Shown piece by piece: positions 1-8,296 of a stretch of 64,000 nt of DNA. How positions within the stretch are numbered: the stretch's first letter is position 1; each line of letters opens with the position of its first letter. The DNA is taken from the NCBI GenBank assembly GCA_965228005.1, contig CBDDGV010000003.1, forward strand, positions 1,488,001-1,552,000, given 5' to 3'. Both the position numbers and the translations under genes were made by a program. The notes below the pieces were generated by a model that was given only the letters and a program-made list of their open reading frames with translations, was not told where the DNA came from and searched no databases. This DNA comes from JBCCXZ01 sp965228005 (GTDB lineage: Bacteria > Planctomycetota > Planctomycetia > Pirellulales > Lacipirellulaceae).

Positions 1-477
1 TTGCAAGGGACTGAGGACTTCCTCTTTGGCGCGTTTGTAGGCTTCGAGCCAGACGGCAACGGCGACGTGGACCTGACCATCCGCTCGCGGACCGCGGTCA
101 ATGGTTCCACAGCCACGGTGCTGCAGGACGCATCGGCCGGCGACACCGTGGACAACACCACGTTCCACGTCGTGATGAAGCTGACCTACACCGGCGGCGA
201 CGTGATCGATTGGTGGGTCAACCCGACCGACTTCAGCAGCGACGCGGGCATGACCTCCAGCGCGCTGGCCTCGGGCTCGATCCCCGGCTTCCAACTCGGG
301 TCGGCCGCCGACATGAACCGGCTGACGGTCAACACTTTCGGCTACGACCGCTCGTTCTTCTTCGACGAGTCGCGTCTGGCGTACGACCTGGCGTCGGTGG
401 TGGGCATCCCCGAGCCGGCCTCCGCCTTGCTCGTCTCGATGTCTTTGGTCGGCTTCGCGGGCCGTCGCCGTCGCTAA
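1..477 (+). CDS. PEP-CTERM anchored secreted protein (3' part, cut by window edge)
   Basis: Only the last 158 codons are visible, so the N-terminus and true start lie upstream of the window. The protein ends in a PEP-CTERM sorting signal: IPEP near fragment residue 136, a hydrophobic helix, then the basic tail RRRR. In other bacteria such tails are cleaved by an exosortase during export. The body is a beta-rich domain with no recognised catalytic motif. It is a paralogue of the next gene: both carry a VxxWWVNP/YWVNP segment, an RSFFFDE(S/A)R segment and a following YDL(A/S)SV stretch. Unlike that neighbour it has no dockerin repeats before the anchor. Function unknown; probably an exported surface or matrix protein. 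Confidence 0.75.
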   Translation: MQGTEDFLFGAFVGFEPDGNGDVDLTIRSRTAVNGSTATVLQDASAGDTVDNTTFHVVMKLTYTGGDVIDWWVNPTDFSSDAGMTSSALASGSIPGFQLGSAADMNRLTVNTFGYDRSFFFDESRLAYDLASVVGIPEPASALLVSMSLVGFAGRRRR

Positions 478-520
478 GCGTTCGAGTGAGGATTGCTTGC
501 TAGCGTACTGAGTGAGTTAC

Positions 521-564
521 GACGGCGGGCCGGGCGAACAGGCCGCCCAGCCCGCCGTCTTTTT
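521..564 (+). terminator. Rho-independent terminator
   Basis: A perfect 10-bp stem (GACGGCGGGC at 521-530 with GCCCGCCGTC at 550-559) is followed at once by TTTTT. It lies 43 bases after the first PEP-CTERM gene and separates it from its paralogue. Confidence 0.85.
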
Positions 565-679
565 CGACCCGGGCAGAGATTATCAAACAACGACTTTCGG
601 CAGTGCATCACACCGCGGGCCGCCGGGCAGGGCTCCCCGCCCCCACACTTTGACAGCATCAGTGAAGGAAATCGGAGCA

Positions 680-1828
680 ATGAGAACATTCTCGATCGTC
701 GCGTCGGCGGCCGCGATTGTCTGGGTCGGCGCCCAGGCCGCCTCGGCGCAAATCATCGCCGCGGACAGCTTTAACTCGGCGGAGTACGTCACGGAGACCC
801 GGCTCGATCAAACCGGCCCGTTCGGAGACGGAGACGTCCTGACCGAGGGCTTTATGGGACTCGACCCCTGGGTATCGGGGACCGCGAATCTGCAGTGGGA
901 CGCGATCTCTCTGAACAATCCGGGCGTCTCGTACGACGACGCCTCAGACGGGAAAGGGACCTACCTCGCGTCGAGTTTCGACTTCTTCCGGCAGGCGTTC
1001 CACAACCTCGACCCCTACACCCCCGCCGACAGCTACTTCATGAGCTTCTTCGTCAACCCGGGTGGGAGCTTCCTGGCGACCGGCAGCCGTGAGTACGCCA
1101 CGATTGGGTTCACGAATGTTGTGGATTCGGCTTCGTTCAACAACACCAGCATCGATAACGTGTTCGGCCTCCAGGTCGGTTTCCGGGGAGAAGACGCCGG
1201 CGCCGCAGCGGACACCGCGGACCTGATCCTCCGGGCCCGCGACCTCGCCTCGGGCGATCTGACCGACACGGTATTGATTGCCGATGCGGCCAACGTCACC
1301 TACCACGTGCTCATGAAGGTCGATGTGAATGTCGGCGGCGGCACCGCGGACGACGTCACCTACTGGGTCAACCCGGCGGACGTCACCTCCGAAGCGACCC
1401 TGGACACCAGCTCGGCGGCGACCGGGTCGGTTTCGACCGCGGCCCTGGACGCCACGGATTCCATCACCCGCCTGAACTTGATCACGAGCAATTGGGCCCG
1501 CAGCTTCTTCTTCGACGAGGCCCGCTTTGGGTACGACCTGAGCTCGGTAGCGGGTCCGCCGGTGATCACGGACGACGCCGACTTCGACGGCGACGGCGAC
1601 GTAGACGTCTCCGACGTCCTGACCTACCAGCGCGGGTTCGGTGTGGGCACGACCCAGCCGGAGGGCGACGCCGATAACGATGGCGACGTCGACGCAGACG
1701 ACCTGACCGTTATTGAGAATCAGTTCGGCGACGGCGAGGCCGTGGCCGCGATCGGCGCGGTCCCCGAGCCCACTTCACTGGTGACGGCCCTGCTTGGCTT
1801 GGCGTTGCTCGGGACGCGTCGCCGCTAA
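680..1828 (+). CDS. Secreted PEP-CTERM protein with dockerin-like repeats
   Basis: 382 aa. The ATG at 680 is chosen because it opens a clean signal peptide (MRTFSIVASAAAIVWVG, cleavage near AQAASAQ) and has a GGAAATCGGAG stretch upstream; the frame stays open further upstream but reads through terminator DNA. Residues about 25-295 form a beta-rich domain shared with the upstream gene. Residues about 300-353 hold two dockerin-type calcium loops (DFDGDGDVDVSD and DADNDGDVDADD), then a PEP-CTERM signal (VPEP, hydrophobic helix, RRR). In planctomycetes this dockerin plus PEP-CTERM arrangement is common on exported proteins that are not cellulosomal. Ligand and role are unknown. Confidence 0.8.
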   Translation: MRTFSIVASAAAIVWVGAQAASAQIIAADSFNSAEYVTETRLDQTGPFGDGDVLTEGFMGLDPWVSGTANLQWDAISLNNPGVSYDDASDGKGTYLASSFDFFRQAFHNLDPYTPADSYFMSFFVNPGGSFLATGSREYATIGFTNVVDSASFNNTSIDNVFGLQVGFRGEDAGAAADTADLILRARDLASGDLTDTVLIADAANVTYHVLMKVDVNVGGGTADDVTYWVNPADVTSEATLDTSSAATGSVSTAALDATDSITRLNLITSNWARSFFFDEARFGYDLSSVAGPPVITDDADFDGDGDVDVSDVLTYQRGFGVGTTQPEGDADNDGDVDADDLTVIENQFGDGEAVAAIGAVPEPTSLVTALLGLALLGTRRR

Positions 1829-1847
1829 CGGTAGCCGGCAGAAAAAA

Positions 1848-1893
1848 AGCGGGCCTGCTCCCGGGCGCTCTCGCCCATGGGAGCGGGTCCGCT
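1848..1893 (+). terminator. Probable intrinsic terminator
   Basis: A 15-bp stem with two G-U wobbles (1848-1862 with 1879-1893) lies 20 bases past the PEP-CTERM gene. An A-run precedes it and the T-content after it (TACAATTTT) is imperfect, so its efficiency is uncertain. Confidence 0.6.
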
Positions 1894-1961
1894 TACAATT
1901 TTCAGAGGTGTCACACGTGGTTTATGAGCAGACCGCGCTCCTCTCAGACGGAGTCCATACC

Positions 1962-3014
1962 ATGCCTTTCCGGCCTACACTCTTGAGGCCAGCTCACGCC
2001 CGGGGACCTCAGCCGCGCCGCTTCTCGGGCTTCACGCTGGTGGAACTGCTGGTGGTGATTGCCATCATCGGCGTACTGGTTGCCCTGCTGCTGCCGGCCA
2101 TCCAATCGGCTCGAGAGGCCGCGCGACGGATCCAGTGCGGGAACAACCTGCACAACATGGGCATCGCCGCCCAGAACTACGCGAGCGCCCAGAGCGACAG
2201 ACTCCCGCCCGGCTACGGCCGGACGCGTGAGATGGTCACCAGGGTCCCACCGGTGAACTACAGCAAGAATGGGCTGTTCCCGAACCTGCTGCGGTACATG
2301 GAGCAGACGGGCGCTTACGACCAACTGAACGTCGACTACTGGGACAACGGCGGCGGGCTCCCTTGGGACGACCCTATCAAGGACACGTTGATTACCAGCT
2401 ACATCTGCCCGTCCTGGCCTGATGAGCGTGTGACCTCCTCAGCGGCGCCCGGTTTTGAGTACCAGCTGGGGGCCATGTGCACGTATATCGGAATAGCCGG
2501 GGCTATTACGGGGAACTTGGACCCATCCGAGTTGGTCGACGTGCCGGGCGGCGACATCCCTCTGAACGGCGCGATGACCGTCGAGCCGGTCCCCGTTGGA
2601 CGGGGGCAGAGGGCGGCACTCCGCGAGCGCCCACTCAGGGAAATCACCGATGGCCAGAGCAACTCGCTGATGATCGGTGAGTTCGTCCACCGCGACTGCT
2701 GCTTTGGCCAGCCGATTGAGGACCCGCCGGGCAACGTGCGTCCGTGGTACCTCTCGGAGTTCCAGGAGTTCACCTACGACATGAAGGTCATCACCAGAAC
2801 TCCGAACACCTGCGTCCAGCGTCAGCCCGGGGCTTGCGTGAGCGAGATCGTGGTCGCGTTCAACCATATCCCGACCGGCAGCTTCCACCCGGGGACGACG
2901 CTGTTTGCGTACGTCGACGGCAGCGTCCATACCATTGCCGATGAAGTGGACGAAGACGTATTCCAGGCGCTCGCTACCGTGAATGGCGGCGAAACGTTCA
3001 ATGCAGACTTCTAG
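1962..3014 (+). CDS. DUF1559 prepilin-like protein
   Basis: 350 aa. The ATG at 1962 has a CGGAG ribosome site 8 bases upstream; a longer in-frame reading begins inside the previous gene. Residues 23-48 are a type IV prepilin-like leader, with the putative cleavage Gly23/Phe24 followed by FTLVELLVVIAIIGVLVALL. The following AREAARRxQCxNNLxNMGIAxxNY stretch and the C-terminal H-x9-DG signature (HPGTTLFAYVDGS, near residue 308) are typical of the DUF1559 family, which is massively expanded in planctomycetes. Members are thought to be exported pseudopilin-like surface proteins; the molecular role is not established. A lipoprotein gene overlaps or immediately follows it, the usual pairing. Confidence 0.9.
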   Translation: MPFRPTLLRPAHARGPQPRRFSGFTLVELLVVIAIIGVLVALLLPAIQSAREAARRIQCGNNLHNMGIAAQNYASAQSDRLPPGYGRTREMVTRVPPVNYSKNGLFPNLLRYMEQTGAYDQLNVDYWDNGGGLPWDDPIKDTLITSYICPSWPDERVTSSAAPGFEYQLGAMCTYIGIAGAITGNLDPSELVDVPGGDIPLNGAMTVEPVPVGRGQRAALRERPLREITDGQSNSLMIGEFVHRDCCFGQPIEDPPGNVRPWYLSEFQEFTYDMKVITRTPNTCVQRQPGACVSEIVVAFNHIPTGSFHPGTTLFAYVDGSVHTIADEVDEDVFQALATVNGGETFNADF

Positions 3015-3039
3015 GCCGATCCCGGCGTTGAGAAGGTTT

Positions 3040-3480
3040 ATGTACCGAAAAGGCTGGGTTGGTCTTGGACTGCTCCTTCTGCTCGTTGGTTGCGACCGCG
3101 GCCCGGAGGTGGTGCCCGTCACCGGCAAGGTCACCTACAACGGCGATCCCCTGCCCTACGGCAGCGTTCTTTTTCAGCCTTCTAGCGGTCAGCCGGCCGG
3201 AGGGGTGATCCAGTCCGACGGCACGTTCCGGCTCAGCACGTTCGCCGAGTACGACGGCGCGATCGTGGGCGGGCACAAGATCTCCGTGTCTTGCTACACC
3301 TCGCACAGCCCCACCGAGCGTGCGAAGAAGCAAGTCGGCGAGTTTGTCTTCGGCGATCCGCTGATCCCGAAGAAGTACGCCTATGTCGACAGCAGCGGGC
3401 TCAACCGCGAGGTGAAGTCCGGCGAAGAGAACGCCTTCACGCTTGAACTCGAAGGCCCGAAGGCCAGGTTCCCCAAGTAG
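3040..3480 (+). CDS. Small lipoprotein, transthyretin/carboxypeptidase-regulatory-like
   Basis: 146 aa from the ATG at 3040. That start gives a textbook lipoprotein signal (MYRKGW, poly-Leu, lipobox LVGC with Cys18). Longer starts at 2983 or 3001 would overlap the DUF1559 gene and place a polar stretch before the signal. The mature part begins VPVTGKVTYNGDPLPYGSVLFQP, the standard opening of small planctomycete lipoproteins with a carboxypeptidase-regulatory-like beta-sandwich. Such genes often follow DUF1559 genes, so co-expression and association at the cell surface are inferred. No catalytic residues are expected. Confidence 0.8.
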   Translation: MYRKGWVGLGLLLLLVGCDRGPEVVPVTGKVTYNGDPLPYGSVLFQPSSGQPAGGVIQSDGTFRLSTFAEYDGAIVGGHKISVSCYTSHSPTERAKKQVGEFVFGDPLIPKKYAYVDSSGLNREVKSGEENAFTLELEGPKARFPK

Positions 3481-3490
3481 CGTTCGGCCC

Positions 3491-4726
3491 CTACTTGGCC
3501 GACCGGGTGAGCTGCTTCCGGTACCCCAGCGGGGTTTGGCCGAAGCGTTTGCGGAAGGCAACGCCAAAGCGAGTTCCGTTGGCGAAGCCGCAGGCGGTGG
3601 CGATCTCGCCGACCGAAAGGCCTGAATCGGCAAGCAACTGCCGGCCCTTCTCTAGCCGGACGCGGCGAATCTCCTCGGCGGGCGACCGCCCCAAGAAATG
3701 CCGGAACTGGATCTCCAGGCTCCGGCGAGAGACCGGCACCTCTCGGAGGATGTCCTGCACGACGATGTCTTGGAAGGCGTGCGTCTGAATGAAACGCAGG
3801 GCCCGGACGACCGTCTCGTCGTCGATCGCAAGGATGTCGGTCGACTGGCGGCTCGAGACGCCCTGCGGGGGGATCAGAATGGGTTGGGCTGGCGCCGGCT
3901 CGCCGTGCATCATCCGGTCGAGCGTCGCGGCGGCTTCGTAGCCGATCTTCTGGCCCGCCACCAGGATGCTGGAGAGCGGCGGCGTGCAGACCTCGCACAT
4001 CAGGTCGTCGGTGTCGCCGGCCAGGATGGCCACTTCGTCCGGCACGCGCGTCTCGTTCAGGAAGCAGATCTCGGCGAGTTGCCGACCGTGGTGCGCATCA
4101 ACGGCCAAGACGGCAATCGGACGCGGCAGCGACCTGAGCCAACGGCTGACCCGGCGCTGGCGTTCTTCCCAGCCGATCTTCCGGCCGGCGCGGTACCCGG
4201 GCTTGTACACCTTGCATTCGTGCCCGGCCTCGCGGCAGAGCGCGAGGAACTCGTCTCCACGTTTGCTCGAGTACTTCCGGCTCGGAGGCGCGAAGTAGGC
4301 GAACTGCGTGAAGCCGCGGTCGAGGAAGTGGCCCAACGCGGCTTTCGCGCGCTCGTGGTCGTCGGTGACCACGTCGGCGACGCCCTGGATGCCCTCGAAC
4401 ACGGTGTCGACGTTCACGGTGGGCAGCTCGCGCTCCAGGATCTGATCCACCTGCAGGCGGCTCCCGAATCGGGCGATCACGCCGTCGCCCTGCCACATGT
4501 CGGGCATGGTGGGACGCTGCTCGTCGTCTCGCGGGTCGATGAGCAGGTTCCAGTGCCCGTGGTTCTGCGAGTAGTCGGCGATGCCCCGGATGACGCTGCA
4601 ACCCCAACTATCTTCGGTCTCAACCAAGACCGCGATCTGCTTGACCCGTTTCGCGGCGGGGAGCCCGCTGCTGGATTCGGGCTCGTGTTGTGACTGCTGC
4701 GGGTGGGCTTCGATGGATAAGGCCAT
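3491..4726 (-). CDS. XylR-type AraC family transcriptional regulator
   Basis: 411 aa. Residues about 30-300 form a PurR/LacI-like periplasmic-binding fold (KQIAVLVETEDSWGCSVIRG, then VLAVDAHHGRQLAEIC and VPDEVAILAGD), expected to bind a sugar. Residues about 305-405 are an AraC DNA-binding domain with two helix-turn-helices (VPVSRRSLEIQFRHFLGRSP and VGEIATACGFANGTRFGVAF). This layout matches the XylR-like regulators abundant in Pirellulales. The ATG at 4726 is preferred; upstream in-frame codons look non-coding. It is divergent from anmK across a 350-base gap, so it may control that salvage cluster, but this is inference from position only. Confidence 0.85.
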   Translation of the reverse strand: MALSIEAHPQQSQHEPESSSGLPAAKRVKQIAVLVETEDSWGCSVIRGIADYSQNHGHWNLLIDPRDDEQRPTMPDMWQGDGVIARFGSRLQVDQILERELPTVNVDTVFEGIQGVADVVTDDHERAKAALGHFLDRGFTQFAYFAPPSRKYSSKRGDEFLALCREAGHECKVYKPGYRAGRKIGWEERQRRVSRWLRSLPRPIAVLAVDAHHGRQLAEICFLNETRVPDEVAILAGDTDDLMCEVCTPPLSSILVAGQKIGYEAAATLDRMMHGEPAPAQPILIPPQGVSSRQSTDILAIDDETVVRALRFIQTHAFQDIVVQDILREVPVSRRSLEIQFRHFLGRSPAEEIRRVRLEKGRQLLADSGLSVGEIATACGFANGTRFGVAFRKRFGQTPLGYRKQLTRSAK

Positions 4727-5076
4727 GAGTGACTCGGAGGGCTGAGAGTTCACCGTGTTGGACGAGCAGCGGGGCCGCGGAGCGTGCTCGAACAGAGCTA
4801 GTCCGATCGCGTGCCCTGCTGAGGCCCGTCCCCTTCGTCCGATCATAGTTGCGGGTTTCAAAAAAGTCTGCGCGATAGCGAGCAAAAAATGCTCAAAACG
4901 ACTCTAGCGATAATGCCGAATAATGGGACGTTCGGGTCCTGGCAATCGGCGGCGATCGAATCTCTGGAGCCGACTCGACCCGTGCGACGGCTACTCATTA
5001 TCGCGGGCGGTGTGCATGATGGGTGAAAGGCGTCGCACGCCGGAATGATCGGGCGCCGCAAATCTGGGTGAGTCCT
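4727..5076. promoter_or_regulatory. Divergent intergenic region between regulator and anmK
   Basis: This 350-base gap is locally AT-rich around 4856-4930. It holds a small inverted repeat (GAGCA-N5-TGCTC, 4881-4895) flanked by near-identical GATAGCGA and TAGCGATA words at about 4875 and 4907. These are plausible binding sites for the AraC-type regulator or core promoters for both genes. No clear -35/-10 pair could be fixed. Confidence 0.4.
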
Positions 5077-6147
5077 ATGAGTAAACTTGTCGTCGGGCTG
5101 ATGAGCGGCACCTCTTGCGACGGGGCCGATGCCGCCCTGCTGCGGACCGACGGGGAATCGCAGATCGACTTCCTCGGCGGCGTGACGCTCCCGTACGAGA
5201 GCGATATCCGATCGCGTCTGCTCGACGCTTCGCAGCACGACGTGCCGCTCACGGAGGTCCTCCGCCTAGAGGAGCAGGTCTCGGAGTACCACGTCCGCGC
5301 AGTGCGGCTGCTGCAAGAGACGGAGAAGGCCGCCGCCGATATCGAGTTGGTCGGGTTCCACGGGCACACGCTCCGGCACGTCCCCAAGAAGGGCCGCACC
5401 TTTCAGATCGGCAACCCCTGGATCCTGGCCCGCGACCTTGGCGTGCCGGTGGTGCACGACTTCCGCCGCAACGACATGGCTTACGGCGGGCAAGGCGCCC
5501 CTTTGGTTTCCGTGTTCCACCGTGCGTTGTTCCTTGCCGATGAACACCCGCTGGTGGTGCTCAACATCGGCGGCGTCGCGAACGTCACTTGGCTCGGCGA
5601 GGGCGGCGAGATCATCGGCGGCGACACCGGGCCGGGCTGCGGCTTGATGGACGAGTGGGCCCAAACGACCGCCGACCTCCCGCACGACCGCGACGGGCAA
5701 CTCGCGGCGGCGGGGACCGTGGATTGGCCCTCGGTCGAAGAGGCTCTTTCCGCCGACTACTTCGCGCTGCCGCTCCCGAAGTCAGCGGACCGCTACGACT
5801 TCGACCACGTCGATGTCTCGCACCTCAGCACCGAGGACGGGGCCGCGACGCTGTGCGCGGTGACGGCCGAGGCGGTGTACCGCGCGGTGAAGAGGCTGCC
5901 GGCGATGCCCAAGAAGATCTGGGCCACCGGCGGCGGCGTGCATCATCCGGTGCTTATGCAGATGCTCGCGGAACGCTTCGGCAGCGTCGGGGACGTGAAA
6001 GAACGCGGACTGAACCCCGACACGCTCGAAGCCGAGTGTTTTGCCTGGCTCGCCGTTCGTCACACGGAAGGCCTGCCGTTGACAGTCCCCGAGACAACCG
6101 GCGTCTCGAAGCCGCTCCCCGGCGCCTGTCTGACAAGCCCGGTCTAA
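5077..6147 (+). CDS. anmK: Anhydro-N-acetylmuramic acid kinase
   Basis: 356 aa. AnmK converts 1,6-anhydroMurNAc plus ATP into MurNAc-6-phosphate, feeding MurQ. The family ATPase motif MSGTSCDGADAA is at residues 9-20, and GxDTGPGCGLMDEW and ATGGGVHHPVLMQML are also present. Length is normal (about 360-370). The ATG at 5077 places the conserved MSGTS motif at the usual distance from the N-terminus; an upstream in-frame ATG at 5023 gives an unsupported extension. It converges on the amino-sugar kinase at 6173 with a 25-base gap. Together with murQ, the kinase and the NamZ fusion it makes a cytoplasmic wall-recycling set. Confidence 0.93.
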   Translation: MSKLVVGLMSGTSCDGADAALLRTDGESQIDFLGGVTLPYESDIRSRLLDASQHDVPLTEVLRLEEQVSEYHVRAVRLLQETEKAAADIELVGFHGHTLRHVPKKGRTFQIGNPWILARDLGVPVVHDFRRNDMAYGGQGAPLVSVFHRALFLADEHPLVVLNIGGVANVTWLGEGGEIIGGDTGPGCGLMDEWAQTTADLPHDRDGQLAAAGTVDWPSVEEALSADYFALPLPKSADRYDFDHVDVSHLSTEDGAATLCAVTAEAVYRAVKRLPAMPKKIWATGGGVHHPVLMQMLAERFGSVGDVKERGLNPDTLEAECFAWLAVRHTEGLPLTVPETTGVSKPLPGACLTSPV

Positions 6148-6172
6148 CGGTCGTTTGGGAAAGGCCCGGCGA

Positions 6173-7141
6173 TCAGCCGGCGTCCTCGAGCAGCAGCTCC
6201 GCGGCGAGGCGGACGCAGCCGGCGACAGGGTGTTCCACCGGTTGAAGCCTGACGGGGTCCAAGCGACGAGTCAGCGCCTCACGGAGCGGTTTGCTGCCGC
6301 AACCGACGCCGCCCGCCATAGCGATCTCGGCCGGCCGGTCCGGGCCCGCTGCGGCCCAACTCGTGCGGCAGATTTCCGCGAGGCTGTCGGCGGCGGCTTC
6401 GAGAATAGCCTTTGCGGCTTCGTCGCCCGTTTCCGCCGCGGCAGACACCATCGGAGCAAAAGCCGCGATCATTGCGCGGGCGTCATCCGCTCTGCCCAAC
6501 GCGGTCGGGATCTCTCGGGCTTGCTCCACGCCGAAGTGCTTGAGGGCCGCTTCGGAGAGCATTGTGGGGGGGCTGCGGCCGTCCTCGGCTCTTGAAACAG
6601 CGTTGAGGGCGTTGCGACCTATGGAGTAGCCGCTGCCTTCGTCGCCGAACCAGTACCCCCAGCCCCCTACCACCGAGGTGTCGCCGCTGGGCAGCCTCGT
6701 CATCGCGACCGAGCCGGTGCCGACGATCATCGCCGTGCCGGACGCTCGGCCGAAGGCGGCCGCCAACACCGCTTCGCCGTCGTGGGCCACGCGGCACGCT
6801 GGCGCCAGGCCGGTCCGCTGGTTCCACTCGAGAATCTGCTCGACGATTTTGGGGCTGCCGGCTCCCGCCGCCGCGATTACCGCCGCCGCGACGCCGCCGG
6901 AGAGGCCTTCGCACTCAGCGGCCGCGGAGTCTGTTGCCCGAGAGATGCTCTCGAACGCCCGCTCAGGCCCGACCGCACGCATGTTGCTTGAACCCGACTC
7001 TCCGCGACCTTTGCAGAGGAGCTGCCCGTCGGGGCCAACCTGCGAGATCCAGGCCCGTGTGCGCGTGCCCCCGCCGTCGATACCGAGCACCCACTTGCCC
7101 GCGTGCTTGGCGAGCAACGCAGCGTAAGCGTCCGCGGTCAT
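6173..7141 (-). CDS. BadF/NagK-family amino-sugar kinase (GlcNAc/MurNAc kinase candidate)
   Basis: 322 aa. The ASKHA phosphate-binding motif GIDGGGTRTRAW is near residues 20-31, and a second glycine-rich motif AMIVGTGSVAM and MAGGVGCGSKPLREAL follow. The BadF/BadG/BcrA/BcrD ATPase family includes N-acetylglucosamine kinases and the MurK enzymes that phosphorylate both GlcNAc and MurNAc at C6. The start ATG overlaps the murQ stop by 4 bases (ATGA), so the two are translationally coupled. Because MurQ uses MurNAc-6-phosphate, a MurK-like role supplying it is the best contextual guess; substrate specificity cannot be read from sequence. A longer reading upstream into murQ is not needed. Confidence 0.85.
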   Translation of the reverse strand: MTADAYAALLAKHAGKWVLGIDGGGTRTRAWISQVGPDGQLLCKGRGESGSSNMRAVGPERAFESISRATDSAAAECEGLSGGVAAAVIAAAGAGSPKIVEQILEWNQRTGLAPACRVAHDGEAVLAAAFGRASGTAMIVGTGSVAMTRLPSGDTSVVGGWGYWFGDEGSGYSIGRNALNAVSRAEDGRSPPTMLSEAALKHFGVEQAREIPTALGRADDARAMIAAFAPMVSAAAETGDEAAKAILEAAADSLAEICRTSWAAAGPDRPAEIAMAGGVGCGSKPLREALTRRLDPVRLQPVEHPVAGCVRLAAELLLEDAG

Positions 7142-8037
7142 TGCTGGCCGTTCTGCAGCGCCCTGCGGAGGTGGCCCTGCGCGGCGTCGAGCCGCAGCCG
7201 GGCTTCCTCGGGCGACTTCGAGAGAGAGTGGGCCACGATCGCGGTCTTCAACTCGCCGGAGCACTGATCGAGCAATTTGGAAGCGCCGTCCGAATCGAGG
7301 TTCGTGAGGTTTCGCACGATACGGTTGGCACGCTCGGTGAGCTTGGTGTTGGTGGCCTGCAGGTCGACCATCAGGTTGCCGTAGGTCTTCCCCAGCCGGA
7401 CCATCGCTCCGGTCGAGAGCATGTTGAGCACCATCTTCGTGGCGGTGCCGGCCTTCATGCGGGTGGACCCACTGAGCACCTCGGCGCCGACGACCGGCGT
7501 GATGCTGATGTCGGCACGGTGGTTGAGGGCCGCGTCGCGGTTGCAGGCCAGGCCAATGGTGAGCGCGCCCTGGCTGCGGGCGAAGTCGAGCGCCCCAAGC
7601 ACGTAAGGCGTCCGGCCGCTGGTCGCGATGCCGACCACCGCGTCGTGGCTGCAGAGCTCAAGCTTGCGGAGGTCTTCGACCGCCAGTTCAGGCGAGTCTT
7701 CGGCGCCTTCGACCGCCTTCAGCATCGCGCCCATGCCGCCGGCAATCACGCCGACCACCTGGCTCGGGTCCGCGTTGAAAGTGGGCGGGCACTCCGCCGC
7801 GTCCAGCACCCCGAGCCGCCCCGATGTTCCGGCCCCCATGTAGATCAAGCGACCGCCGTGTTCCAGGCGGTTTGCGATCGCGTCGATCGCTCGAGCGATG
7901 TTGGGCGACTGCTCGGCAACCGCGCCCGCGATCTTGGCGTCTTCGGAGTTGATCAGACGCACAATCTCTTCCGACGAGAGGCTGTCGAGCCCCTCGGACG
8001 CGGGATTGCTGGCCTCGGTAGTTAGGTTTTCGAGCAT
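7138..8037 (-). CDS. murQ: N-acetylmuramic acid 6-phosphate etherase
   Basis: 299 aa from the ATG at 8037 (a GTG directly before it is an alternative). MurQ removes the D-lactyl ether from MurNAc-6-phosphate to give GlcNAc-6-phosphate. Signatures: GAGTSGRLGVLDAAECPPTF (SIS fold with the catalytic Glu of the AECPPTF segment) and GSTRMKAGTATKMVLN with the trailing NLMVDLQATN. Length and motifs are normal. It is the first gene of a two-gene unit with the kinase and is divergent from the symporter at 8297 across 259 bases, suggesting shared control of import and catabolism. Confidence 0.95.
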   Translation of the reverse strand: MLENLTTEASNPASEGLDSLSSEEIVRLINSEDAKIAGAVAEQSPNIARAIDAIANRLEHGGRLIYMGAGTSGRLGVLDAAECPPTFNADPSQVVGVIAGGMGAMLKAVEGAEDSPELAVEDLRKLELCSHDAVVGIATSGRTPYVLGALDFARSQGALTIGLACNRDAALNHRADISITPVVGAEVLSGSTRMKAGTATKMVLNMLSTGAMVRLGKTYGNLMVDLQATNTKLTERANRIVRNLTNLDSDGASKLLDQCSGELKTAIVAHSLSKSPEEARLRLDAAQGHLRRALQNGQQ

Positions 8038-8296
8038 CACTTGATTCTAGTAGCGGCCTCGAAGGATCGACACACCGGATGCGTGAAAAAGAGAAAGGTG
8101 TGCGCTGCCGCCACGCCCTTTCCAACGCATCTCGCACTAGGATGTTGGTCGAGCGTCTCACAGTCTCTGCATTGCGTACTGGTCCGGCTGTCTAGGGGTT
8201 TTCGTAGGCGCACGGCCGGGTGATCGGAGCGTGGTTCCAATCCAATTCACCGATTCTTCATGTCCCTCGAATGCGCCCGCGCGGGCTCAGTAGCCA

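Noticed and set aside
6934..8025. Long open frame opposite murQ and the kinase
   Set aside because: It lies wholly antisense to two clear enzymes and its translation is Arg/Val/Gly-rich without motifs, as expected from GC-rich shadow frames.
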